Source: JBCBKL01 sp038521825
Lineage (GTDB): Bacteria; Pseudomonadota; Alphaproteobacteria; Rhodobacterales; Rhodobacteraceae
NCBI GenBank assembly: GCA_038521825.1
Contig: JBCBKL010000003.1
Coordinates: 124,001 to 188,000 of the forward strand
Length of the DNA: 64,000 bases
Reading direction: 5' to 3'
How positions within the stretch are numbered: position 1 is the stretch's first letter; each line of letters begins with the position of its first letter. A program made the position numbers and the translations under genes. A model generated the notes under the pieces. It was not told where the DNA came from. It made no database searches and saw only the letters and a program-made list of their open reading frames with translations. Shown here piece after piece: positions 34,680-42,095 of this stretch.

Positions 34680-35768
34680 TTAGATTGCCGTCTCAGTGTC
34701 GCGATCAAACAGGTGCACCCCGTTTGGATTGACGGCGAATGTCAGGGTCTGTCCCAAGGCGACCGGTGTTTCGGAGTTCAGTTCGACCATCACCTCGGCG
34801 GAACCGCATTTGCACAGCAGGACAGACTGTGCGCCAACGTACTCTGACACCATTACGTTCAACGAGAGTGCACGTGTTGCAGGGGCGTCTGGATCGTAAC
34901 GCAAGTCCGAAGGGCGAATGCCCAGAACGACGTTGCGGTTCTGGTGGGCCCGAGCTTTATTGCCTCCTGGTCCCTCGATCTCCAGTTCGAAACCATCGCC
35001 CAAAACGAATACTGCGCCATCACGCTCCTCGATCTCACCGCTCAAAAAATTCATCGGTGGCGAGCCCAAAAACCCGGCTACAAACTGATTAACAGGGCGC
35101 TTGAACAGCTCCTCAGGCGTGCCCTGTTGCTGAATATACCCGCCATGCATCACGACGATCTTGTCGGCGAGGGTCATCGCCTCGATCTGGTCGTGGGTGA
35201 CATAGATCATGTTCTTCTCGACACGCTGACTCATCAGTGCCAGCTCAGCGCGCATTTGGCCGCGCAGTTTTGCGTCGAGATTGGACAGCGGTTCATCGAA
35301 GAGGAATATTCCGCTGTCTTTTGCAAGCGCCCGCGCCATTGCAACGCGCTGGCGTTGACCACCGGACAAAGCGCCGGGTTTTCTTTCAAGGAAGTCTGTC
35401 AGACCGACCATCTTGGCGACGTCGCGAACCTTTGTATCGATCTCGGACTTTGACTTGCGTGCAAGCCTGAGCGCGAACGAAATATTCTGGGCGACGTTCA
35501 TATGCGGATAAAGGGCGTAGTCCTGGAAGACCATAGCCAGGTCCCGCTCTTTCGGCTCAAGGTGACTGACGGGTTCGCCACTGATGTAGATTTCGCCGTC
35601 AGAGACGTTCTCTAATCCGGCAATCATCCGAAGGGTTGTTGATTTTCCGCAGCCGGAAGGACCTACAAGAACAGTGAATTCGTTATCTGCCATGTCCAGA
35701 TTGATGCCGTGCAAAACCTGCACAGCGCCGTAGCGCTTAACGAGACTTTGCAGCTGGATTTCAGGCAT
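34680..35768 (-). CDS. ABC importer ATPase, UgpC/MalK family
   Basis: A 362-residue ATPase with Walker A GPSGCGKSTTLRMIAG, Q-loop FQDYALYPHMNVAQN, signature LSGGQRQRVAMARAL, Walker B IFLFDEPLSNLDAKL and switch His in YVTHDQIEAMTLADKI. A C-terminal regulatory/TOBE domain (residues about 240-355) follows, as in MalK and UgpC. It heads the minus-strand operon, with the GntR palindrome 31 bases upstream of the ATG. Confidence 0.95.
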   Translation of the reverse strand: MPEIQLQSLVKRYGAVQVLHGINLDMADNEFTVLVGPSGCGKSTTLRMIAGLENVSDGEIYISGEPVSHLEPKERDLAMVFQDYALYPHMNVAQNISFALRLARKSKSEIDTKVRDVAKMVGLTDFLERKPGALSGGQRQRVAMARALAKDSGIFLFDEPLSNLDAKLRGQMRAELALMSQRVEKNMIYVTHDQIEAMTLADKIVVMHGGYIQQQGTPEELFKRPVNQFVAGFLGSPPMNFLSGEIEERDGAVFVLGDGFELEIEGPGGNKARAHQNRNVVLGIRPSDLRYDPDAPATRALSLNVMVSEYVGAQSVLLCKCGSAEVMVELNSETPVALGQTLTFAVNPNGVHLFDRDTETAI

Positions 35769-35779
35769 AGAATCCTCTC

Positions 35780-35829
35780 ATTGCACGTCACGCACTATTT
35801 TGTATACAAAGCTAAATGTAAATATGCAA
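35780..35829. promoter_or_regulatory. Divergent promoters overlapping a GntR-type palindrome
   Basis: The palindrome TTTGTATACAAA (35799-35810) lies between the ABC operon and gntR. Both strands have a -10-like TATACA inside it. Plus strand: TTGCAC at 35781-35786, 16-base spacer, TATACA at 35803-35808. Minus strand: TTGCAT (35829-35824), 17-base spacer, TATACA (35806-35801). A bound repressor would block both directions. The palindrome type is that of FCD/VanR-like GntR proteins. Confidence 0.7.
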
Positions 35830-35886
35830 ATTTGCCAAGGGTTTGAAAATCTGCTAGCTGTCCGGAATGACGATGATGGAGCCGGC

Positions 35887-36531
35887 ATGAGTTCGACCAC
35901 AAAACCCTCAACAGTTCAGCGCATCGAGGCCGTTCTGACGGATGAGATCAGCATCGGAGAGCTTAAGCCGGGTATGCGACTGGACGAGGCGAAGTTAGCC
36001 GAGCGTTTTGGGGTGTCCCGCACCCCGATCAGAGAGGCCCTTAGTCGATTGACGGCTCAGGGCATCTTGATCCCAGGCGAGAAGCGCGGCGTTTTTGTGG
36101 CTGAGTATAGCCGCGAAGAGCTCGCCCAGATTTTCGAGGCAATGCACGAAATCGAGGCTGCATGCGCCAGAATCGCGTCACAGCGCCTTAGTTTGTTGGC
36201 GAGAACGGAGATTGAATTCGCACAGGCTGAGTGCATCTCGGCCGCCAAGGCGGGAGACAGGGCGGCGTATCTTCGTGCGAACGAGGCTTTTCATCTCGCG
36301 ATCTACAAGGCAACTGGCAATCCCTACATGGCGGAAATCGCGACCGAGTTCCGACGTCGTACTGGCCCGTTTCGCGCGAAGAAGTTCGCGACGAAAGAGG
36401 ATCTGGCGCGTTCTGCCGAAAGCCACCGCGAATTGATCGACAACATCTTTAGCGAGGATTCGGCGACGGCATCCAATGGGATGCGAAGCCACATGACCGA
36501 GAGCTTTGTAGAGACGCTTAAGGCAAACTGA
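35887..36531 (+). CDS. GntR-family regulator (FCD type)
   Basis: A 214-residue regulator: an N-terminal winged helix (RIEAVLTDEISIGELKPGMRLDEAKLAERFGVSRTP) and a helical FCD ligand-binding domain with metal ligands of the D/H type (FHLAIYKATGN, SHRELIDNI). The start ATG at 35887 replaces an upstream in-frame alternative near the operator. It sits between the two operons whose control regions carry the same TTTGTATACAAA palindrome, so it is the likely local repressor, released by a pathway intermediate. Confidence 0.93.
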   Translation: MSSTTKPSTVQRIEAVLTDEISIGELKPGMRLDEAKLAERFGVSRTPIREALSRLTAQGILIPGEKRGVFVAEYSREELAQIFEAMHEIEAACARIASQRLSLLARTEIEFAQAECISAAKAGDRAAYLRANEAFHLAIYKATGNPYMAEIATEFRRRTGPFRAKKFATKEDLARSAESHRELIDNIFSEDSATASNGMRSHMTESFVETLKAN

Positions 36532-36559
36532 CGGGCTTTTCGGCACATTTACCTTGATT

Positions 36560-36590
36560 TTGTGCGCAGAAGGTAATCTTTGTATACAAA
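36560..36590 (+). promoter_or_regulatory. Promoter with second GntR palindrome
   Basis: TTGTGC (36560-36565), 17-base spacer, TATACA (36583-36588); the -10 box lies inside the palindrome TTTGTATACAAA (36579-36590), identical to the copy at 35799-35810. Start of transcription would fall near 36595, which places the ATG at 36591 outside the message and supports the start at 36618. Confidence 0.7.
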
Positions 36591-36617
36591 ATGGAATCGA
36601 ATACATGGACCGTTGAT

Positions 36618-37550
36618 ATGGGCGTTGCCGAGACGAAGATTTACCCGATTAATACTGGTTGGCTGGAAGCGGACTTAGGCACCTACATTTTCTGGAAGGG
36701 CCCAGCCGGCAAGAAGTATTGGAACCCGGTTTACTGCCACTACGTCGATACCGGTGAGCATAAGATTTTGATCGACACGGGCCTGCCAGACGAAGAGCGG
36801 GCGACAAAGTACCACCACAAGTGTGAAAAGCGCGGCTGTCTTCAGGTCCATGAGCATCTTGAGCAAAAGCTCGGTGTGCATCCCGATGAAATCGACGCGA
36901 TCGTGTTTACCCACCTGCATTGGGATCACGTGCAGAACATGAAAGAGTTCAGAAACGCGCGCTACATCGCACCCAAGGCCGAAATCGAAATGGCCTATAA
37001 TCCCTTGCCTTTGTACTACCGCACCTACGAGGCCAATATTGGCGTCGAGCAGGCCTATGCCGGCTGTGTTTTCGAAGCGGTCGAGGACGAGTGCGAGGTG
37101 CTGCCCGGGATTACGATGTTCCATACACCGGGCCATTCCGTGGGGCATATGGCTGTTTCAGTTACGACCACGGCCGGCGATATCTGTGTCGTGGGTGATG
37201 CGATCTTTGTTGAGCGCAACCTCGATCCCAACCCCGCAGAAAAGTGGCGACACTGGGTCCCGGCGCGTTTCGTAAACTCATACGAAGGGTGGAAATCGGT
37301 CGAGGAGATCGACAAGCGCGCCGATTATGTTCTGCCATGCCATGACGAAGCGGCGAATGCACGATCTCATGTTTATCCTTATGAAGGCATGCCAATCCGC
37401 AAGCGGCGCCAACCGATCCCCGGCTACAAGTTCTATTTCGGGGACATGCCCGCAGGCGCGACCGACAAAGCGGCGCCCAAGATGACTGTGGCAGAGGCAG
37501 AAACCTTTATTGCAGGGTTGATCGATCCGAAAGACATGGCCGAATACTAA
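36618..37550 (+). CDS. Metallo-beta-lactamase-fold hydrolase (lactonase-like)
   Basis: A 310-residue MBL-fold hydrolase. Zinc motifs: THLHWDHVQN (HxHxDH), TPGHSVGH, VVGDAIF and a final CHDEA His. It resembles N-acyl-homoserine lactonases and other lactonases, and sugar-acid lactone hydrolysis would fit the neighbours. The nominal ATG at 36591 lies at the edge of the GntR operator and upstream of the predicted transcription start; the next ATG (36618, MGVAETKIYPINTG) fits the family start better. It is the first gene of the plus-strand operon. Confidence 0.85.
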   Translation: MGVAETKIYPINTGWLEADLGTYIFWKGPAGKKYWNPVYCHYVDTGEHKILIDTGLPDEERATKYHHKCEKRGCLQVHEHLEQKLGVHPDEIDAIVFTHLHWDHVQNMKEFRNARYIAPKAEIEMAYNPLPLYYRTYEANIGVEQAYAGCVFEAVEDECEVLPGITMFHTPGHSVGHMAVSVTTTAGDICVVGDAIFVERNLDPNPAEKWRHWVPARFVNSYEGWKSVEEIDKRADYVLPCHDEAANARSHVYPYEGMPIRKRRQPIPGYKFYFGDMPAGATDKAAPKMTVAEAETFIAGLIDPKDMAEY

Positions 37551-37555
37551 GTCCA

Positions 37556-38383
37556 TTGACCCAGGCAATCGATACACTTGAGGCGATCGCATCCGACTAC
37601 GATGTGATTGTCTTCGACCAGTGGGGAGTGCTGCACAACGGTACGGCCCCGTACCCGGGCGCAGTCGAAGTCATTGATGCTCTCAAAGGTACGATTGCAG
37701 TACTGTCCAACTCCGGCAAACGCGCTGCCCCGAACGAGGCACGGATAACCGCAATGGGTTTCACGGAAGGTGCATTCGACTACGTGATGACCAGCGGAGA
37801 GGCGCTGTGGCGCGATGTGTCGCTGGGCAAACTATCGGCGAAAATCCTTTATGCCGTCGAGCGTGAGAACGGCGATGCAACCGAGTGGGCCGCTGGGCTC
37901 TCTATTGAACTCTCGCCTGACCCTGAAATTGCCGACGCCATCCTGATGATGGGCCTACCGGATGATGCGGACCTCGCGGATTGGCTGCCTAAACTTAAAA
38001 GCTGGCGCACACGGGAGTTGCCGATGTATTGCTCCAACCCCGATCGGCAAAGCCCGCGAGCTGATGGTCTTGTGACCTCGCCGGGGGCGTTGGCCCATGC
38101 CTACGGCGAGATCGGTGGGCAGACCAAGTTCTATGGCAAGCCACACCGCCCGGTTTTTGACGCATTGGAAGAGGTTTTCGGCAAAGGCCGCTATTTGATG
38201 GTCGGCGACAGCATGGAGCACGATATCGCCGGAGCCCATGGCGTCGGTTGGGACAGCTTGCTGGTCGAAGGCGGGTTATATGCTGACCGCTTCGCGGTTG
38301 GCGACGGGAACGAAGTCATCGCGGATATCGCGGCCGAAAGGGCGTGTGACCCGCCCACCTACAGGATCAAAGGACTTCAATAG
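37556..38383 (+). CDS. HAD-IIA family hydrolase (TIGR01459-like)
   Basis: A 275-residue HAD-superfamily protein with the type IIA cap. Motif I reads VIVFDQWGVLHNG, with Trp in place of the second Asp, as in the TIGR01459 subgroup; VLSNSGK is motif II, KPHRPVF precedes the motif III Lys, and MVGDSMEHDIAGA is motif IV. It probably removes phosphate from a small sugar phosphate. The only plausible start is TTG at 37556, 5 bases after the previous stop. The stop is overlapped by the GTG of the next gene. Confidence 0.86.
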   Translation: MTQAIDTLEAIASDYDVIVFDQWGVLHNGTAPYPGAVEVIDALKGTIAVLSNSGKRAAPNEARITAMGFTEGAFDYVMTSGEALWRDVSLGKLSAKILYAVERENGDATEWAAGLSIELSPDPEIADAILMMGLPDDADLADWLPKLKSWRTRELPMYCSNPDRQSPRADGLVTSPGALAHAYGEIGGQTKFYGKPHRPVFDALEEVFGKGRYLMVGDSMEHDIAGAHGVGWDSLLVEGGLYADRFAVGDGNEVIADIAAERACDPPTYRIKGLQ

Positions 38384-39354
38384 TGACAGTTCCAAACCTA
38401 GTGACCGTTGAATTCCGGGCCTTGTCGGCGACGCTGGGCAAGGACCCGTTGCAGGTGCAGGGCCCTGGAGGAAACACATCTATCAAAGACGGTTCGGTCA
38501 TGTTCATCAAAGCCTCGGGCACGGAGTTGGCCGATGCGGAGGACAAGGAAATCTTTGTCGCCGTTGACCGGGATGCCGCCGTTTTGGAAGCGAAAGAAGA
38601 GGTTGGTGACGGATCTTGCAAAGACACTGTGCTGGAGAAGTCGAACCCTCTGCGCCCGTCGATTGAAACGACATTCCATGCGGCCTTCGATCACCGCGTC
38701 GTCGCGCATACCCATTCGGTCTCGACAATTGCCCACGCGATAAGCCCGCAAGGCCGCAAGGCCGCCACGGAAAAGCTGACAGGTTTGCCATTCGCTATGG
38801 TGCCCTACGCCAAACCAGGCCTGCCGCTGACCCGTCAAATCCTCGGGCGTGTCACTTCCGAAACACAGGTTGTCGTCTTACAAAACCATGGGCTGATCTG
38901 CGCGGGCGAGACAGTCGACGAAGTCACGGGTTTGCTTGCGGAGGTCGAGGCGCGGCTAACGTTGAGCGCGAGAGAGATGGCGTCTACGCAGGGCCAAGAC
39001 CAGCCGCCCGCCGGGTTTGAGTGGTCGGATTATGGGTGGCTTGCGCTGGACGAACCGACAGCTGGGCTGGTCCTATCAGGAACTTACTATCCGGATCATG
39101 TCGTGTTCCTTGGACCCGGTCTGCCAGTTGAGGATCACAATGGGAACCCACCAGCAATCCTGAAGCGGGGACAAGGCGTACTGATCAGATCTGCTGCGAC
39201 GTCTGCGCAGAAAGCCATGCTGCGGTGCCTGTCGGATGTCTTCAGCCGTATCCCGGAGGGCTGGTCGGTTGATCCGATCGGTGCCGCAGCCGAGGCCGAG
39301 CTTATGAATTGGGACGCGGAAAAGTACCGTCAGGCCTTGGCCTCTGGATCATGA
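38383..39354 (+). CDS. Class II aldolase/adducin family protein (long type)
   Basis: A 323-residue protein resembling the aldolase half of rhamnulose-1-phosphate aldolase/dehydrogenase fusions: FRALSATLGKDPLQVQGPGGN at the N-terminus, metal ligands in VAHTHSVST and QNHGLICAG. The dehydrogenase half is absent, and a C-terminal extension (about residues 210-323) replaces it. GTG start overlaps the HAD gene stop by one base; the end overlaps the kinase gene as ATGA. It is distinct from the 217-residue aldolase on the other strand of the same regulon. Confidence 0.86.
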   Translation: MTVPNLVTVEFRALSATLGKDPLQVQGPGGNTSIKDGSVMFIKASGTELADAEDKEIFVAVDRDAAVLEAKEEVGDGSCKDTVLEKSNPLRPSIETTFHAAFDHRVVAHTHSVSTIAHAISPQGRKAATEKLTGLPFAMVPYAKPGLPLTRQILGRVTSETQVVVLQNHGLICAGETVDEVTGLLAEVEARLTLSAREMASTQGQDQPPAGFEWSDYGWLALDEPTAGLVLSGTYYPDHVVFLGPGLPVEDHNGNPPAILKRGQGVLIRSAATSAQKAMLRCLSDVFSRIPEGWSVDPIGAAAEAELMNWDAEKYRQALASGS

Positions 39355-40622
39355 GCCTTGCGCTCGGCATAGACGTGGGGACATCCGGCGTTCGGACCGC
39401 TGTTATGGATGGCGACGAACTCGTTTCTATGGCACGCACCGAACATCCAGAGCAGGATCCTGACCGCATTGACGCAAACGGTTGGTGGCTTGCCGTAGAA
39501 ACCTGCATGGTGTCCCAAATGGAGGCTCTCGAGTCTCTGGGCGTCGATGCAAAGCGGATCAGCGCCATTGCAGTGGATGGCACATCAGGCTCGATGGTTT
39601 TGACGGATGGCGATGTCAATCCCGCCAGCCCGGCCCTGATGTACAACTCCAAGGGCTTTGATGCCGAGGCCGAAGAGATCGCCCAGCATGCGCCCAGCAA
39701 TCACATCGCAAGGGGAAGCAACTCAGCTCTGGCGAGGGCCTTGCGGTTGGTGAAACTTTCAGAAACTGCGCCGAAACACCTGCTTCATCAGGCTGATTTC
39801 ATAGTCGCGAAACTTATGAATGCTGGCGGGCATTCGGATTACAACAACACGCTCAAAACGGGTTTCGATCCCGAAACAGAGCAATGGCCTGATTGGATAG
39901 GCGAGGTGATTGACGCCGACCTTCTTCCAAAGGTGCACGCGCCGGGCGCCGCGTTGCGCCAGATTTCGGCCGAGGTCGCCGCGAAGTTTGGTTTGTCGGA
40001 ACAGGCCATCGTATATGCGGGCACCACTGACAGCATCGCAGCATTTCTGGCCTGCGCTTCCATTGAAGAGGGCATTGCGGTCACGTCGCTGGGATCGACG
40101 CTCGCGGTGAAACTTTTGAGTGCCAAGCGCATCGATGATCCAGCCGTGGGCCTATACTCTCATCGTCTTGACGATCTTTGGCTGGTCGGTGGCGCATCCA
40201 ACACCGGTGGCGCCGTTCTGAAGCAATACTTTGCTGCGGACGAACTCGACCGACTAAGTAACCAGATTGATCCCGACAACCCGCGCAACCTCGATTTCTA
40301 TCCATTGCTTGCACCGGGAGAGCGGTTTCCCGTGAACGATCCCGGTTTTCTGCCGAGACTGGAACCACGCCCAACCGATGATGTCGCGTTCTTGCAAGCT
40401 CTTCTTGAAGGCATGGCTGCGATTGAGAGCCAGTGCTACGACGCCATCGCGCAACGCGGTGGAACCCGTCCGAGAAAGGTTTTGACGGCTGGTGGCGGTG
40501 CCTTGAACGAGACGTGGACTGCAATCCGAGCCAAGGCGCTTAATCTGAAACCAATCACGTCGGGTCAAAGCGAAGCTGCGGTCGGCGTGGCGAAACTCGC
40601 AGCCGGTGGCGGAAAGCGGTAG
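39351..40622 (+). CDS. FGGY-family carbohydrate kinase
   Basis: A 423-residue sugar kinase of the xylulokinase/ribulokinase fold, slightly shorter than XylB. It has the phosphate-1 motif LALGIDVGTSGVRTAV, the sugar-binding DGTSGSMVL, ITSLGS-like VTSLGSTLA, GGASNTGGAVLKQY and the adenosine-binding VLTAGGGALNETW. It would phosphorylate the imported or lactonase-derived substrate. The ATG overlaps the aldolase stop. It closes the plus-strand operon of the GntR regulon. Confidence 0.9.
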   Translation: MSLALGIDVGTSGVRTAVMDGDELVSMARTEHPEQDPDRIDANGWWLAVETCMVSQMEALESLGVDAKRISAIAVDGTSGSMVLTDGDVNPASPALMYNSKGFDAEAEEIAQHAPSNHIARGSNSALARALRLVKLSETAPKHLLHQADFIVAKLMNAGGHSDYNNTLKTGFDPETEQWPDWIGEVIDADLLPKVHAPGAALRQISAEVAAKFGLSEQAIVYAGTTDSIAAFLACASIEEGIAVTSLGSTLAVKLLSAKRIDDPAVGLYSHRLDDLWLVGGASNTGGAVLKQYFAADELDRLSNQIDPDNPRNLDFYPLLAPGERFPVNDPGFLPRLEPRPTDDVAFLQALLEGMAAIESQCYDAIAQRGGTRPRKVLTAGGGALNETWTAIRAKALNLKPITSGQSEAAVGVAKLAAGGGKR

Positions 40623-40626
40623 CCCT

Positions 40627-41290
40627 TCATTTCAGAAGCAGCTTGCCCTGACAGCAGCGCAATTCTTCCTCGTCAGTCTCAAGCGCGTTTGGCCGATCAG
40701 GGAGCCAGCGAAGCCGTGTCCAGGTTCCGAGTGATTGTGCCTTGAACAGCCACTTGGCGCAGTTAGCACGGGAAGAATGAAGTTGATGACCAAGGCCTCG
40801 AAGCGAGTGGCTGCCGATGAGCAGAAACCGTCTGGTCCAGTCCACAGCCAGCGGCGAGATCCGCGAGCACGTCCGGATCTGGGATAGCAAGACCATCGGT
40901 GAGATAGGCGCGGAAGATCGCCTCGACAACGATGTCCTGAAGTCCCGCCTCACCGGCCAACCGCCCGAGCACATGGCTGGCAAAAGTGTTGGGGGTCGTG
41001 GCCATCCGCTCGTAGTGGAACGTCAAACAAGCGGATGCGCCTGTTTGTTTCACCTGCGCATCGAGCGCCCGGGACCTTTCCCAACCGCCGAACTTGCGGG
41101 AGCGGCAGGTCTTCCTGTTCAAACCATCGCGGGGCATATCTGGATTAGGTTCGAAAGGACGCCAACGCGTATCGAATAGGATGTCGTCCCCGACCAGTTC
41201 CAGCGCCACCCCAAGGTGTCGCGTCCCGATACAACAACAGGGACAGATCCCGTCAGAGACGATGTCCAGCACGTGCGTTTCGCCATTATC
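40627..41290 (-). pseudogene. Decayed FrnE-like DsbA-family oxidoreductase
   Basis: The minus strand codes for a DsbA/FrnE-type protein in pieces. From about 41281 to 40800 it reads VLDIVSDGICPCCCIGTRHL, then FDTRWRPFEPNPDMPRDGL, LTFHYERMATTPNTFASHVLG and DVLADLAAGCGLDQT; the active-site CPWC is changed to CPCC and a start codon is lost by a one-base shift. The C-terminal part (CAKWLFKAQSLGTWTRL, 40627-40770) is in another frame. Multiple shifts mean it is a pseudogene. The gap 41291-41561 upstream of it holds nothing I can name. Confidence 0.78.
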
Positions 41291-41561
41291 TTCAAACACC
41301 GTTCGGCCTCATCATTTGTCATCGACAATGCATAGGGCAGAAATAAGCTTCAGGTCCCCAGTGGAAGGTCGGCACCTTTTGGTAACCAAAACGTTCGGCA
41401 TCTTTCAGCTCTTCTTAGTTCGTGAACAGAAGTACCGAGAACCCGACGTTGTCATCTAGACATACCATGAGTGGCCCTCCAGCTTGTGGCCTTAAGCGCG
41501 CCGGAGCATTTAAGGCAGCAGTTCTGTAAGAATTTTGCTTTGCAGACACCGAACGGGATGA

Positions 41562-41990
41562 TCAGTTATCGCAATAGCTGCATGACTTTGGATGAACATC
41601 GGTGATCGACGTTTCGCGCAGCCGTTGCACAAGGCTCTCTTCAATTTCTTCTAGGACTTCCGCAATACGTTTTTGAAGCCCCGTTTCGACGCTGCAATGC
41701 GACGGTCCGGCGTCCTCGGTAACCCCTGAAACCAACTGCTCATTCAGTGCCAGATAAACGTCTGCGAGCGTGATGCTTTCGGCTGACTTTGCCAGTCGCC
41801 AACCACCCGCGTGGCCCTTTTCTGATGTCAGGAGGCCCGCTTCGCGGAGCTTCCCAAGCACCCGTCGCACGACCACCGGGTTCGTACCAGCATGATCGGC
41901 GATATCTGCGGAGGTTCGTACACGGTTCGGATCCCCCGCCATGTGGCTGAGCGTGTGCAAGGCCAGAGACAGGCGACTATTTCGCTTCAT
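41562..41990 (-). CDS. Rrf2-family transcriptional regulator
   Basis: A 142-residue Rrf2 regulator: winged helix MKRNSRLSLALHTLSHMAG with TNPVVVRRVLGKLREAGLLTSEKGHAGGW, then a C-terminal helical tail. Cysteines (SHCSVE near residue 100 and SYCDN at the very end) do not form the IscR/NsrR three-Cys cluster pattern clearly; only two are present. It is divergent from the COG0523 gene. Inverted repeats in the intergenic region make control of that pair plausible. Confidence 0.9.
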   Translation of the reverse strand: MKRNSRLSLALHTLSHMAGDPNRVRTSADIADHAGTNPVVVRRVLGKLREAGLLTSEKGHAGGWRLAKSAESITLADVYLALNEQLVSGVTEDAGPSHCSVETGLQKRIAEVLEEIEESLVQRLRETSITDVHPKSCSYCDN

Positions 41991-42029
41991 GCGCGGGCAT
42001 TCTCCAAATCCGCTCCATACGTAACATTA

Positions 42030-42083
42030 GCAGTTGCATTCTTCTAGTAACTGCGTAGGTTGCGTGATCGTTGTCGTACGCAA
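42030..42083. promoter_or_regulatory. Two inverted repeats in the Rrf2/COG0523 divergent region
   Basis: GCAGTT-N13-AACTGC at 42030-42054 and TTGCGT-N12-ACGCAA at 42060-42083, both with perfect 6-bp arms, between the Rrf2 gene and the metallochaperone. They could be operator sites for Rrf2, or a zinc regulator site. They do not match the Zur consensus I know. Confidence 0.3.
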
Positions 42084-42095
42084 TGGAGTAAGCTC

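Noticed and set aside
35800..35886. An upstream ATG for the GntR gene at 35800
   Set aside because: It lies inside the operator palindrome and in the predicted promoter; the family start is at 35887.
36591..36617. ATG at 36591 as start of the MBL-fold hydrolase
   Set aside because: It directly follows the GntR operator and lies before the predicted transcription start; 36618 is preferred.
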